Shown: positions 51,913 through 61,133, counted from the stretch's first letter. The stretch is 64,000 bases of DNA from UBA11740 sp035635855 (GCA_035635855.1 DASQAF010000040.1:372001-436000), one strand, 5' to 3'. Program-made: numbers and translations. The notes: generated by a model from the sequence alone, not told the origin.

Positions 51913-52692
51913 TTATTTCTTCGATGCGATCCCCTGAACGAAGCCATTAATCATCGCAAGTGTCTGCTCAGGCTGATCAAGATGCGGACTGTGTCCGCAA
52001 TCTTTCAGGATGACGGTCTCTGCAGGTCCTGCTATCCCTCCTTCGATGACCCCGATCTGAGCCGGTGTACCGTACTGATCATCTGCTCCCTGAATCAAGA
52101 GTACCGGCACGCGAATCCGCGGCAGGTACTCTTCGATATTCCACGATCGAAACTCTGGATTGAGCCAGACCTCATTCCATCCCCAGAAAGCGCCATCGAC
52201 ATTCTCTCCGTGATAACGTTGCAGACGTTGCCGCAAATTCCCGGTGCGATAGTCTTCGGCAATACGTCGGATGCTTTCAAGTCCCGGTTCTTCAACGAAG
52301 ACATGCGGTGCGAGTAAGACTAAGCCGCTTATTCTCGCGTCTCCAATCCCACCGGCATGAATCAGCGCAATCGATCCGCCGTCGCTGTGCCCGACCAGAA
52401 TTGTTTCGCGTATTTCAAACGCGTCCAGGACCTGCGGCAGTTCAATTAAGGCCTCGTCGTGCATGAATCGCACCGGACGCGGCAGCTTGCAGGGCCCAGA
52501 TTTTCCATATCCCGCGCGGCTGTAGACGAGCGCGCCATATCCCGTCGCTGCGACGACCCGCTCTGCAAAGCCCTTCCACATCGCCACGCACCCGAGGCCT
52601 TCGTGAAGAAAGACGAGCGTCGGCGCTTCGTCAGGACGCGGCCCGTGCCATCCATATTCAAGTTGGTGATCTGCGACCTTGATTTGCAGCAT
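51913..52692 (-). CDS. Alpha/beta-hydrolase
   Basis: The 259-residue alpha/beta-hydrolase fold enzyme has the oxyanion segment LHEGLGCVAMW, nucleophile Ser103 in GHSDGG, Asp in GADDQYGT and His in DCGHSPHLDQPE, a complete triad. It resembles small carboxylesterases and haloalkane-dehalogenase relatives; the substrate is unknown. No signal peptide is seen from the ATG at 52692. It lies 46 nt downstream of the GH92 gene on the same strand and may be its operon partner, for example removing acyl groups from glycans (inference). Confidence 0.88.
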   Translation of the reverse strand: MLQIKVADHQLEYGWHGPRPDEAPTLVFLHEGLGCVAMWKGFAERVVAATGYGALVYSRAGYGKSGPCKLPRPVRFMHDEALIELPQVLDAFEIRETILVGHSDGGSIALIHAGGIGDARISGLVLLAPHVFVEEPGLESIRRIAEDYRTGNLRQRLQRYHGENVDGAFWGWNEVWLNPEFRSWNIEEYLPRIRVPVLLIQGADDQYGTPAQIGVIEGGIAGPAETVILKDCGHSPHLDQPEQTLAMINGFVQGIASKK

Positions 52693-52738
52693 TTGGACCG
52701 CGCGGGCGACTTCAGCAAGGAGGGTGCGAACTGGTCTC

Positions 52739-55714
52739 TCAGTCCAGCAGAATCTCGTCAATAAAGATCCAGGCGTCATTGCCCTGGCCGGGGTGCCAGG
52801 CGGGTATTTTTCCAAAGCTATGCGCCGTCACACGAAGGTACCGCGCAGTTTGCGGCGTGATCGTACTTATGAAGTCCTTAATGATGACGCCGTACTTCTG
52901 TTCCGGAACGTCGTTGGGTATCAAGCCAACGCGAACGAAATCACGACCGTTAAGGGAAAGCTCAAACTCAACTTCACGAGGCATCCAGATCCACGAGCCA
53001 ACATCCTGCAAAAAACCGGCGCCTAATTTCGAGACGCTCTGAATTTTTCCCAGGTCGACGACCGCGACAAAATCCTTTCCCTGATAACCCTGCCACGCGC
53101 CGCCACTCCAGTTCGTCGTGCCCCGGATTCCATCAATTAGAGCAAAGTCTCCACCGCCCGTGTACTGTGAGCTGTATTTCGAAATCAAATTGATCGCCCA
53201 GTTGTGGGGAATCCTATGATACCGGGCAGTCGCTACAAGACTGCGCCGGCCATCGCCGGCGATGACCAGGGCCTTTATGGTTGTGCTGCGGTCGATAAAG
53301 AATGGCTTCGTGAAGCGGCGAGACGCAGGCGCAGGGTCTGAACTATCAGTGGTGTAATGAATGGTTGTGCGATACCTGCTGCGGTCCTGACCAGGAGCCC
53401 GCATGCTGATTCCGAGACGATCTTTGAACGTCCTGCTCGCGGCGATAATCACCGGCACCGGAACGATTGGCGGCCCATCGATTTTAGAAACAGGAACGTT
53501 CCCAACTCCGGAGCCCCAACGACTGTTCGGCTGCGCGCCCATTTTGAAAACCAGCTCGCCACCAGCCATTAAATCGCTGTGACTGAAATATGACTTGCGG
53601 TAAGGCTTCCCGTTGAGCGTTGCTGCTTGAATGTAAATGTTCCGTTCAGACACTCCGCGAGCTATTATCGCAAAGGACTTTCCATTCTCGAGATTGAATC
53701 GCACTTCGGGAAACAGCGGACTTCCGATCGCGTAGGTGGGCGAGCCGGGTGTGACCGGATAGAACCCGGCCGCGCTCAGTACATACCATGCCGACATCTG
53801 GCCGCAATCTTCATTACCAATCAAGCCATTAGGTTCAGCCTTGTAGAACCTATCCAGGATTTGCCGTACTCGAAACTGCGTCTTCCAGGGTTGACCGACA
53901 TAGTTGTACAGGTACGCCATGTGGTGACTCGGCTCATTGCCATGGGCGTACTGGCCAATCAGACCGGTGATGTCCGCCTGCTCGCGGCCAGTGGTCCGGC
54001 TTTCCCCGGAAAAAAGTTCATCCAACTTGCGCGCGAATTTTTCCTTGCCGCCCATTAACTCAATTAAGCCGCTGATGTCCTGTGGCACAAAGAACGTGTA
54101 CTGCCACGAGTTCGCTTCAGTGAAGTTGAAATCAACGTTGCGTGGATCGAATGGTTGCAACCAGCCGGTGTTCGTGCGCGGGCGCATAAAGCCGGACGCA
54201 GAATCAAAGAGATTCTTGTATGACTGGGCGCGGGCGATGTAGCGATTGTAAACGTCAATATGACCCAGCCGGCGGGCCATCTGCGCGATGCACCAATCGT
54301 CGTAAGCATATTCGAGGGTCTTTGAGACGGATTCCCTCTCGGCTTCCGAAGCGATGTAGCCATGGTCGGTGTAAGCGTCCAGGCCGAAGTGTCTTAACTC
54401 GGCGCTGTGCTTCATCGCGTCGAGAGCTTTCTCTTTATCAAAACCGTCGATACCTTTGGCGGCCGCATCGGCGATGACCGAGACAGCGTGATAGCCAATC
54501 ATCGTATCGGTTTCATTCGCCGCCAGCTCCCACACCGGCAGGCGACCGCCCTGTTCGTATTGCGCGAGGAAGGTCCGAATAAAATCGATCGTGCGTTTTT
54601 GATCGATCACTGTGTAAAGCGGATGGGCCGCGCGAAACGTATCCCACAGTGAGAACACCGTGTAGTTATCATGACCTTCGCTGCGATGAATCTTGAAATC
54701 GCGCCCCAGGTATTGCCCGTCAACATCCATGAAAAGATTCGGCGCAATCATCGCGTGATAGAGCGCGGTGTAGAAATTTTCGCGTTGCACTTCAGCGCCG
54801 CCGGTTACTTGTATTTTGTTCAGCTCCGCGTTCCAGGCGCGCCACGCGTCGTTTCTAACTTTGTCAAAATCCCAGTGGTTAAGCTCGGCTGCCAGATTTT
54901 TGCGGGCGCCTTCGACGCTGACCGCTGAGAGGCCGACTTTCACCAGGATCGGAGCGCCGGACGAGGCGTCGAAAGTGAAAAACGCTTTCACGTTCTGGCC
55001 GCGCACCTCCCTCAGTCCTTCCATGACTTGATCGTTGCCGGCCACGCCCCAGAATGTGAAGGGCTGTGAGAACTCAGCCGCGAAGTAAACGACCTGGTTT
55101 CTGGCCCAGGCTTCAGACCTGCGCCAACCGACGACAGTTGTGCCCCCGGTAATTCGCAACCACGAGTCGACGACTTTGTCGCGGTGCGCCAGATCAAGAA
55201 TGATGTTGGCGCCTTTGGTGGCCGGATAGGTGTAACGGTGCATTCCGGCGCGTTTCGTGGCTGTTAATTCGACAAGGATGTTTTCATCGTCCAGCCTGAC
55301 TGAGTAATAGCCGGGCCGGGCAGTTTCGCTTTCATGACTGAACGTCGATGCATAGCCTTTTTCGGTCTTATCGCCATTCAAAGCGTTGAGGTAAACATCT
55401 CCGACCGTCGGCATCAGAAGAATATCGCCGTAGTCGGAAATGCCTGTGCCGCTCAGATGTGTGTGACTAAAACCGTAGATGATGTGATCTGAGTAATGAT
55501 AGCCGGAACTGCCGTCCCACCCGGTCAAACGCGTGTCGGGGCTGAGCTGGACCATCCCGAAGGGCATTGTGGCTCCGGGAAACGTATGGCCATGTCCGGC
55601 CGTGCCGATAAAAGGATCGACGAACCTCGCTAAATCCATTTGAGCAGATGTTTGCGAAGGACTCTGCAATGGCAGGAGCAGAAGGAGGCTAAGGACATTA
55701 AAGATCTTCATCAT
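52739..55714 (-). CDS. GH92 alpha-mannosidase with chitobiase-C-like and F5/8 type C domains
   Basis: The 991-residue secreted protein has a signal peptide (about 1-24). GH92 catalytic region (about 28-735): VDPFIGTAGHGHTFPGA, YSDHIIYGFSHTHLSGTG, HDNYTVFSLWDTFRAAHPL, GNEPSHHMAYLYNYVGQP, GNEDCGQMSAWYVLSAAGF. GH92 are Ca-dependent inverting exo-alpha-mannosidases. A CHB_HEX_C-like beta domain (about 765-830) and an F5/8 type C (discoidin) sugar-binding domain (about 845-988) follow. It probably trims mannose from N-glycans or yeast-wall glycans outside the cell. ATGs at 55714 and 55711 are equally possible starts. Confidence 0.92.
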   Translation of the reverse strand: MMKIFNVLSLLLLLPLQSPSQTSAQMDLARFVDPFIGTAGHGHTFPGATMPFGMVQLSPDTRLTGWDGSSGYHYSDHIIYGFSHTHLSGTGISDYGDILLMPTVGDVYLNALNGDKTEKGYASTFSHESETARPGYYSVRLDDENILVELTATKRAGMHRYTYPATKGANIILDLAHRDKVVDSWLRITGGTTVVGWRRSEAWARNQVVYFAAEFSQPFTFWGVAGNDQVMEGLREVRGQNVKAFFTFDASSGAPILVKVGLSAVSVEGARKNLAAELNHWDFDKVRNDAWRAWNAELNKIQVTGGAEVQRENFYTALYHAMIAPNLFMDVDGQYLGRDFKIHRSEGHDNYTVFSLWDTFRAAHPLYTVIDQKRTIDFIRTFLAQYEQGGRLPVWELAANETDTMIGYHAVSVIADAAAKGIDGFDKEKALDAMKHSAELRHFGLDAYTDHGYIASEAERESVSKTLEYAYDDWCIAQMARRLGHIDVYNRYIARAQSYKNLFDSASGFMRPRTNTGWLQPFDPRNVDFNFTEANSWQYTFFVPQDISGLIELMGGKEKFARKLDELFSGESRTTGREQADITGLIGQYAHGNEPSHHMAYLYNYVGQPWKTQFRVRQILDRFYKAEPNGLIGNEDCGQMSAWYVLSAAGFYPVTPGSPTYAIGSPLFPEVRFNLENGKSFAIIARGVSERNIYIQAATLNGKPYRKSYFSHSDLMAGGELVFKMGAQPNSRWGSGVGNVPVSKIDGPPIVPVPVIIAASRTFKDRLGISMRAPGQDRSRYRTTIHYTTDSSDPAPASRRFTKPFFIDRSTTIKALVIAGDGRRSLVATARYHRIPHNWAINLISKYSSQYTGGGDFALIDGIRGTTNWSGGAWQGYQGKDFVAVVDLGKIQSVSKLGAGFLQDVGSWIWMPREVEFELSLNGRDFVRVGLIPNDVPEQKYGVIIKDFISTITPQTARYLRVTAHSFGKIPAWHPGQGNDAWIFIDEILLD

Positions 55715-55970
55715 GCCTGGCAAGAATTGATTTCGCGCATTCTATCTGACTTGTGGAATCAAAGCCAAAGATTTCCCCCCAGCAAAAATCTCGTCCACCA
55801 GCGCGACCCTTGCGTCTAAACGAATTGGCAAGGGGTTTCGCCACGAAAGAAAGCGCTGATTGAGTCACTACCGAATTGGCGCTTTCTCTCCTCCTGCCTC
55901 TTCGGAGGCGGACCCGAGACTTGCGCACAGCGCAAATTGGGACCGAATAAACTTCAGGAGGAATCGAAAG

Positions 55971-56345
55971 ATGAAAACGTTAATTTTTCGTGGTTTGCTG
56001 TTGTCGATTGTGATCGCGACGTTAGGTGGAGTTGCGGCAGTCGCCGGCCCGAAGGGCAAAGACCTGCGTCGCGACCGGCGAGACATCAGGACCGACACGC
56101 GCGATATTCACCGCGACCGCCGGGACATTCGCAAGGACCGACAGGAACGCCGGGCTGATGTTCGTGACCTGCGCAACGACCGGAAAGAAGGCGCGTCCAA
56201 GCAGGAGTTGCGCCAGGACCGCAGAGACATAGCCAGCGACACGCGCGACGTTCGGACCGACCGGCGTGACCTGCGCAAAGACCGTCGCGATCGTAGGGCG
56301 GATGTTCGCGACTTTCGCGAAGACAAACGTGAGCCTCCTGAGTAA
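55971..56345 (+). CDS. Secreted Arg/Asp heptad-repeat protein
   Basis: This encodes 124 residues from the ATG at 55971 with AGGAGG 9 nt upstream. After a signal peptide (about 1-26, ending AAVAG), nearly all of the mature part is made of degenerate D-R-R-D-[IVL]-R-x heptads: DRRDIRTDTRDIHRDRRDIR and so on. They occur in two blocks (about 33-73 and 83-120) separated by KEGASKQE. The predicted structure is a long charged helix with i to i+4 salt bridges. Function unknown; similar Arg/Asp-rich exported proteins occur in Acidobacteriota and myxobacteria. A terminator lies about 100 nt downstream. Confidence 0.8.
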   Translation: MKTLIFRGLLLSIVIATLGGVAAVAGPKGKDLRRDRRDIRTDTRDIHRDRRDIRKDRQERRADVRDLRNDRKEGASKQELRQDRRDIASDTRDVRTDRRDLRKDRRDRRADVRDFREDKREPPE

Positions 56346-56448
56346 TCGCAGACTATCGGCCCGCTTTGTTAAGGGGCCAACAAATCAGCGTGACTGAACT
56401 TTCAACCCGGAGGGGCTGATATCCGGATAACCTGCTTGGTCACGCTGC

Positions 56449-56486
56449 GGGGACGAGCGATGAGGCACGCTCGTCCCCATTTTTTT
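56449..56486 (+). terminator. Intrinsic terminator
   Basis: GGGGACGAGCG, an 8-nt loop and CGCTCGTCCCC form a perfect 11-bp stem, followed by A and seven T. An additional pair CAGCGTGAC (56387-56395) / GTCACGCTG (56440-56448) lies just before it. Confidence 0.9.
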
Positions 56487-56489
56487 GAG

Positions 56490-56660
56490 CCCTCTCCCTC
56501 TGGGAGAGGGTTGGGAGAGGGTCTGAGCGAAGTTGCGACTTACATCCTTTTCCAGTGTGATATCAGAGGTCCGTTGCATTAAGCGATGCACAATCTTCCG
56601 GTCCGACCTTAACGGCTTCTACTACGCCCTCACCCCGACCCTCTCCCAGAGGGAGAGGGA
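56490..56660. repeat. Periodic-arm inverted repeat (type G)
   Basis: The arms 56490-56522 and 56627-56660 are built of CCCTCTCCC/GGGAGAGGG units and are inverted complements with few differences. The loop is about 100 nt. With the terminator it fills the 420-bp gap between the Arg/Asp-repeat gene and the glutaredoxin gene. Confidence 0.8.
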
Positions 56661-56765
56661 GAAATCACAGTTAGGCTTCGCTTTGCCGGCGCACTCCAAA
56701 TCGGCGTTTCTCATCTCCCTCACCTAGCTGCTAAACTAATTTCACCGACGGAGGTGATCGAGAAA

Positions 56766-56987
56766 GTGGCACTGGTTATCTACACCAAGCCTGGTTGTCC
56801 CTATTGCCAACAGGCGCGCGATTACTACGATTCAAAAGGCATCGCTTACACCGATTACGACGCGCAGAACGACCGCGCGCGGCGCGCCGAGATGTTCAGG
56901 TTTTCTGGTGACGATCCGACCGTTCCCTGCATTGTCGAAAACGGAAAGCTGGTGCAATCAGGGTGGGGCGATCCGCTTCGTGGTTGA
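56766..56987 (+). CDS. Glutaredoxin-like protein
   Basis: This encodes 73 residues from the GTG at 56766. GGAGGTGATC lies upstream, a near-perfect anti-16S match, which favours this start over the GTG at 56754 inside that site. The active site is CPYC in IYTKPGCPYCQQARDYY, with the cis-Pro in TVPCIV. It is a thioredoxin-fold dithiol oxidoreductase. The frame ends VQSGWGDPLRG then UGA; reading past the UGA gives only four more residues before a second UGA. Some glutaredoxin-like families carry a C-terminal Sec there (see findings). The oligopeptidase gene follows. Confidence 0.82.
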   Translation: MALVIYTKPGCPYCQQARDYYDSKGIAYTDYDAQNDRARRAEMFRFSGDDPTVPCIVENGKLVQSGWGDPLRG

Positions 56988-57087
56988 ACGGTGCATGATT
57001 GACGGGCCGTGGGCTTCGTCGAACAGAAACTTTCACGCTTCCGCTTCCGTAATCAGACCCGGGTTTGATTCTCGCCAGGAGGTTCGC

Positions 57088-59217
57088 ATGAAACTGCACA
57101 GATTACTGCTCGCTTCGCTTTTCTCAATTTCAATGATTGCCTTTGTTAACGTCATGGCCCAGGATGGAAATAAATCGTCTATGTTCCAACCCCCGGTAAC
57201 GGAAAAGAAACCAAAGATTACTGAGATCAACGGCGACCGGCTGGTCGACAATTATTTCTGGTTGCGCGAGAAGTCCAATCCCGCGGTGATCGCGCACCTC
57301 GAAGCCGAGAACGCTTACACCGCCGCCGTGATGAAGCCGACCGAGGGCTTGCAGGACCGGCTCTACAAGGAAATTCTCAGCCACATCAAACAGACCGACA
57401 CCAATGTGCCGTATCGTTGGGGCGATTACTTCTACTATTCGCGTACGGTCGAAGGCCAGCAGTATCCGATCTTCTGTCGCAAGCACGGAAACCTGAATGC
57501 GCCTGAGCAGATTCTGCTCGACCTCAATGAACTGGCGAAAGGTCAAAAGTTCATGTCAGTCGGCTCGTTTGTGCCCAGCGATGACGGCCACCTGCTGGCG
57601 TATTCAACCGACAACACCGGCTACCGTCAGTACACACTGCACATTAAGAACCTGAGCACCGGCGAACTTTTGCCGGAGCGTATCGAGCGCGTCGATAACG
57701 TGACCTGGACCACCGACAACAAGACCATCTTTTATGTGACGGAAGACGCGGTGACCAAGCGCAACGACAAATTCTTCCGGCACGTCCTGGGAAGTGACAA
57801 GTACGACCTGGTTTATGAAGAGAAAGACGAGCTGTTCGACATCGGCGCCGCCCGATCCAGAGATAAAGCCCTGATCATGTTGGGCGCGTTCAGCAAGACC
57901 TCAACCGAGTTCCGTTACATTCCGGCTGACAATCCGAATGCCGAATGGAAGATCGTTTTGCCGCGCCAGGCCGATCATGAGTACGATATCGATCATCGTG
58001 GTAACCTTTTCTACATTCGTACGAACAAGGGTGCGAAAAACTTTCGCGTAGTCACCGCGCCTGTTTCCGATCCGGCGGAAAAGAACTGGAAAGAGTTTGT
58101 AGCTCACCGGCCCGCCGTGAAGATCGACGGCGTCGATCTATTCGCCGATCATGCAGTCCTGACTGAATGGGAAAACGGTCTGGAACAAATCGAGATTGTT
58201 AACTTCAAAAACAACCAGCGTCATCGGATCGTCTTTCCGGAGCCGGTGTACGCTTCCGGGCTGGGCGCGAATCGTGAATTCAACACGACCGTGCTGCGCT
58301 ACAACTATCAGTCGCTGGTCACGCCTGGCTCTGTCTTTGATTACGACATGAACACGCGCAGGGCCACTCTAATGAAGCAGACCGAAGTGCCGGGTGGATT
58401 TGATAAAGCGAACTACAAATCTGAGCGCCTGTTTGCCACCGCCGCAGACGGAACGAAGATCCCGATGTCTGTGGTTTATCGACAGGGTACAAAGCTGGAC
58501 GGTTCGGCGCCGATGCTGCTTTACGCCTATGGCTCGTATGGCATTCCCATCTCGCCGGGCTTTTCAGCCGGCCGCCTGGCGCTGCTCGATCGTGGTGTGA
58601 TCTATGTCATTGCACACATTCGCGGCGGTGGAGAGTTGGGCGAGCCCTGGCGCGACGCTGGGCGCATGATGAAAAAGATGAATACTTTTACGGATTTCAT
58701 CGCCTGCGCCGAGCATCTGGTCAAGCAGAAATACACCTCCAGCGATCGTTTGGTGATTCAGGGCGGCAGCGCCGGCGGTTTGTTGATGGGCGCGGTTACG
58801 AACATGCGGCCCGATCTTTTCAAAGCCGTCGTGGCGCAGGTGCCGTTCGTGGATGTGCTCAACACGATGCTGGATGCGTCATTGCCTTTGACGACCAGCG
58901 AATACATCGAATGGGGCAATCCCAACGAAAAAGCTGCCTACGAATACATGAAGCAGTATTCGCCTTATGACAATGTCGCGAAGAAGAATTATCCGGCAAT
59001 GCTCGTCAAGGTTTCGCTGAACGACAGCCAGGTTCCCTATTGGGAAGGCACAAAGTTCGTAGCCAAGATTCGCGAGCTGAAGACCGATCACAATCCGCTG
59101 CTGCTGAAAGTGAACATGGGCGCGGGACATGGCGGCGCCTCGGGGCGCTATGACGCAATTCACGAAACCGCGTTCGATTACGCGTTCATGCTCTGGCAAA
59201 TGGGCAAGACGAATTAG
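57088..59217 (+). CDS. Oligopeptidase B-type S9A peptidase
   Basis: The 709-residue protein starts at the ATG at 57088 with AGGAGG 5 nt upstream; the open frame further upstream overlaps the glutaredoxin gene and is not used. Signal peptide (about 1-24), a beta-propeller (about 90-425) and the alpha/beta-hydrolase domain (about 430-709). The triad is Ser561 (GGSAGG), Asp646 (LNDSQVPYWE) and His681 (GAGHGG), with exactly the spacing of E. coli oligopeptidase B (532/617/652). It cleaves short peptides after basic residues in that family. It is probably periplasmic. Confidence 0.94.
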   Translation: MKLHRLLLASLFSISMIAFVNVMAQDGNKSSMFQPPVTEKKPKITEINGDRLVDNYFWLREKSNPAVIAHLEAENAYTAAVMKPTEGLQDRLYKEILSHIKQTDTNVPYRWGDYFYYSRTVEGQQYPIFCRKHGNLNAPEQILLDLNELAKGQKFMSVGSFVPSDDGHLLAYSTDNTGYRQYTLHIKNLSTGELLPERIERVDNVTWTTDNKTIFYVTEDAVTKRNDKFFRHVLGSDKYDLVYEEKDELFDIGAARSRDKALIMLGAFSKTSTEFRYIPADNPNAEWKIVLPRQADHEYDIDHRGNLFYIRTNKGAKNFRVVTAPVSDPAEKNWKEFVAHRPAVKIDGVDLFADHAVLTEWENGLEQIEIVNFKNNQRHRIVFPEPVYASGLGANREFNTTVLRYNYQSLVTPGSVFDYDMNTRRATLMKQTEVPGGFDKANYKSERLFATAADGTKIPMSVVYRQGTKLDGSAPMLLYAYGSYGIPISPGFSAGRLALLDRGVIYVIAHIRGGGELGEPWRDAGRMMKKMNTFTDFIACAEHLVKQKYTSSDRLVIQGGSAGGLLMGAVTNMRPDLFKAVVAQVPFVDVLNTMLDASLPLTTSEYIEWGNPNEKAAYEYMKQYSPYDNVAKKNYPAMLVKVSLNDSQVPYWEGTKFVAKIRELKTDHNPLLLKVNMGAGHGGASGRYDAIHETAFDYAFMLWQMGKTN

Positions 59218-59225
59218 AGAGCTTC

Positions 59226-59305
59226 GACAGGATTAACCGGATTTACAAGATAGGCATTAAGAAGTTAACTGCTTCATTAATCCTGTAAATCTTGTGAATC
59301 CTGTC
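59226..59305. repeat. Periodic-arm inverted repeat (type E)
   Basis: The arms 59226-59251 (GACAGGATTAACC...) and 59279-59305 (AATCCTGT units) are imperfect inverted complements. It lies between the oligopeptidase and cupin genes. Confidence 0.8.
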
Positions 59306-59325
59306 AATATCTCAAGTAGGACGCG

Positions 59326-59697
59326 ATGCATAAGATCAATCTCGCCGAGAAGCTTTCGCTGATCAAGGACCACTGGAATCCGCGTATCATCGGTGAGCTC
59401 AACGGGCAGCACCTCAAGCTGGTAAAGTTTCAGGGACCGTTTACCTGGCATCACCATGAGAACGAAGACGAAATGTTTTTCGTGGTGAAAGGAAGATTTC
59501 GGATGGACTATCGCACAGACGACGGCGCACACGAAGAATGGGTTGAAGCCGGCGAGTTTATCGTCGTGCCGCGCGGTGTCGAGCACCGGCCCTTTGCTGA
59601 GGAAGAGGCAGAGGTTCTTTTGTTCGAACCCGCCTCGACATTGAACACCGGCAACGTCGAAAATGAATTCACCAGAAAGAATCTCCAGCAAATGTAG
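59326..59697 (+). CDS. Cupin-domain protein
   Basis: The 123-residue single-domain cupin has its metal-binding motif 1 in WHHHENEDEMFFVVKGRF (three His and a Glu) and motif 2 in EFIVVPRGVEHRPFA (His). Such small cupins are metal-dependent dioxygenases, isomerases or sensors; no substrate can be given. A GTAGGA is just upstream of the ATG. The next gene starts 12 nt after its stop, so the two are probably co-transcribed. Confidence 0.9.
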   Translation: MHKINLAEKLSLIKDHWNPRIIGELNGQHLKLVKFQGPFTWHHHENEDEMFFVVKGRFRMDYRTDDGAHEEWVEAGEFIVVPRGVEHRPFAEEEAEVLLFEPASTLNTGNVENEFTRKNLQQM

Positions 59698-59709
59698 GAG
59701 CGCCGACCA

Positions 59710-60147
59710 ATGGCCAACGAAGCACCATCAGTTGCCGATCTATTTCGCCGCGCACAGGCGATTCGGCGCGAGAGTCCCCAAACGGCTTACAAAGATGTGG
59801 CCAAGCAGTTGGTGCGTGAATACTCAGGCACTGCGTTCCCGCCGACTTACAATCTGACGATTCCGGAACAGGACGCGCGCGCGCCTGAGGAAGACTGGAC
59901 AGCCGGACTGCCGCTGGTTTTGCGCGGCATTCAGCAAAAGGATTGGAACGACGTAGCACAGGGAATCGTACTGTCGTTGGAGCAAACTGAGAATTATGAA
60001 CGGCAGCGGGGCCCCGAAGGCACCCGCGACAAATGGCACGATCGTTCGAAAGGCGTCGAGGAAGCTACCGCCAAAGGCATCGGCAAATGGATGCCGGAGG
60101 AGCTGATGAAAATGGCAGAGCGGAAATCGCCGAAGCGCGAGGGCTAG
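59710..60147 (+). CDS. Hypothetical protein
   Basis: This encodes 145 residues with AGGAG upstream and only a 12-nt gap after the cupin gene. I do not recognise the family. The sequence is hydrophilic and mostly helical: VADLFRRAQAIRRE, TAYKDVAKQLVREYSG, then a middle Pro-containing loop (about 45-65) and a charged helical C-terminal half ending KSPKREG. No signal peptide or Cys motif is seen. Probable operon with the cupin. Confidence 0.65.
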   Translation: MANEAPSVADLFRRAQAIRRESPQTAYKDVAKQLVREYSGTAFPPTYNLTIPEQDARAPEEDWTAGLPLVLRGIQQKDWNDVAQGIVLSLEQTENYERQRGPEGTRDKWHDRSKGVEEATAKGIGKWMPEELMKMAERKSPKREG

Positions 60148-60234
60148 CACCTAAGAAGTGTAATTTTCCGCGAACTCTCGACTCGCCGATGCAAGCGCGC
60201 AACTCTTGTTGTGTTGGCAAAGGGAAAGCCTTAA

Positions 60235-60299
60235 CGATCCACGAAACCACACGAAACAACGCGAACCTTTAGGGAGGCTTCGTGTGATTTCGTGGATCG
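60235..60299. repeat. Inverted repeat, type B alone
   Basis: The arms 60235-60255 and 60279-60299 (CGATCCACGAAA... and its complement) differ at one position. It is the same sequence as the inner arms of the nested element at 2862-3047. Here it stands without the outer type A arms. Confidence 0.88.
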
Positions 60300-60356
60300 G
60301 CTTTAGTTTTTCGCACGCGACTGTGCCCGCTGTGACGAAAGAGGAGCCCCAAACCT

Positions 60357-60839
60357 ATGAGCGAACAATATGCTGAACTGATTACCGGCTTCCCTTTGTT
60401 TCAGGGATTTACGGTTCACGGAACCAAGCGTCTGCTCGACGCCGGTGAAATCAAAGAGCATGCGGCGGGCAGCATTCTGCTGAAAGAAGGCGACAACGCG
60501 ACTTTTGTCCTGCTCGTGTTGACCGGCAAACTCGAGGTTTTTGTCGAGCGGGATGAAAAGGATCTGGTCCTCACCCAAACGAAACCAGGAAGTATTCTGG
60601 GCGAGTTGGCGGTGCTCTGCGGCATTCCGCGATCGGCTTCGGTGCGGGCCAAAGAAAGCTCGACCGTCTTGCAGTGGAGTGACGACGCGTTTCGCCGGCT
60701 GCTGCTTCGTGACCCTTCGCTGTCACAAAGAATCTTTCGCGAAGCCCTGCGGACGCTGGTCGAAAAAGAACGATCGCTGATCGACTCGTTCATCGACGCT
60801 CAGGACGAGGCAGACAAATCCTATTCTGCGGACACCTGA
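60357..60839 (+). CDS. Cyclic-nucleotide-binding domain protein without HTH
   Basis: The 160-residue protein is a cNMP-binding domain only (about 8-125). The phosphate-binding cassette is GSILGELAVLCGIPRSASV with the conserved E83, R92 and S93, so nucleotide binding is likely. It lacks the C-terminal helix-turn-helix of CRP/FNR regulators and instead ends in a helical acidic tail (about 126-160), so it may act by protein contact. GAGGAG is upstream of the ATG. Confidence 0.88.
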   Translation: MSEQYAELITGFPLFQGFTVHGTKRLLDAGEIKEHAAGSILLKEGDNATFVLLVLTGKLEVFVERDEKDLVLTQTKPGSILGELAVLCGIPRSASVRAKESSTVLQWSDDAFRRLLLRDPSLSQRIFREALRTLVEKERSLIDSFIDAQDEADKSYSADT

Positions 60840-60864
60840 TCAGAGGCATAGTTCGGAGTTTATG

Positions 60865-61080
60865 ATGGCGATATCCAAAGGCAAGAGTGACAGTGGACAA
60901 GGCGGAAAGCGTGGCCATTCAAACATGGACCACTGGGAATTTACGGAAGAGATTAAGCGGGCGGCAAAGGAGCGAAGACGACTCGCGGCCAAGACTGAAA
61001 TCAAACTCGGCAGAATTGAATTTGAGCGTGAACATCGAGCGAGCGATTCCCGGCCATCCTTGCAGGATGAATTCTCTTAA
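60865..61080 (+). CDS. Small hydrophilic hypothetical protein
   Basis: This encodes 71 residues. The ATG at 60865 has GGAG 6 nt upstream, better than the ATG at 60862. The protein is strongly charged: WEFTEEIKRAAKERRRLAAK is a likely helix, and the ends are Gly/Ser-rich. No family is recognised. It follows the cNMP-binding gene by 25 nt on the same strand. Confidence 0.5.
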   Translation: MAISKGKSDSGQGGKRGHSNMDHWEFTEEIKRAAKERRRLAAKTEIKLGRIEFEREHRASDSRPSLQDEFS

Positions 61081-61133
61081 CGTCAATCGAAGACCCTGAG
61101 TAACCAATTCAGCAAGCAAAGGAACCCAGAAAA

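Noticed and set aside
51784..52317. Plus-strand open frame of 177 codons.
   Set aside because: It lies opposite the alpha/beta-hydrolase, which has a full catalytic triad; this frame has no recognisable motif.
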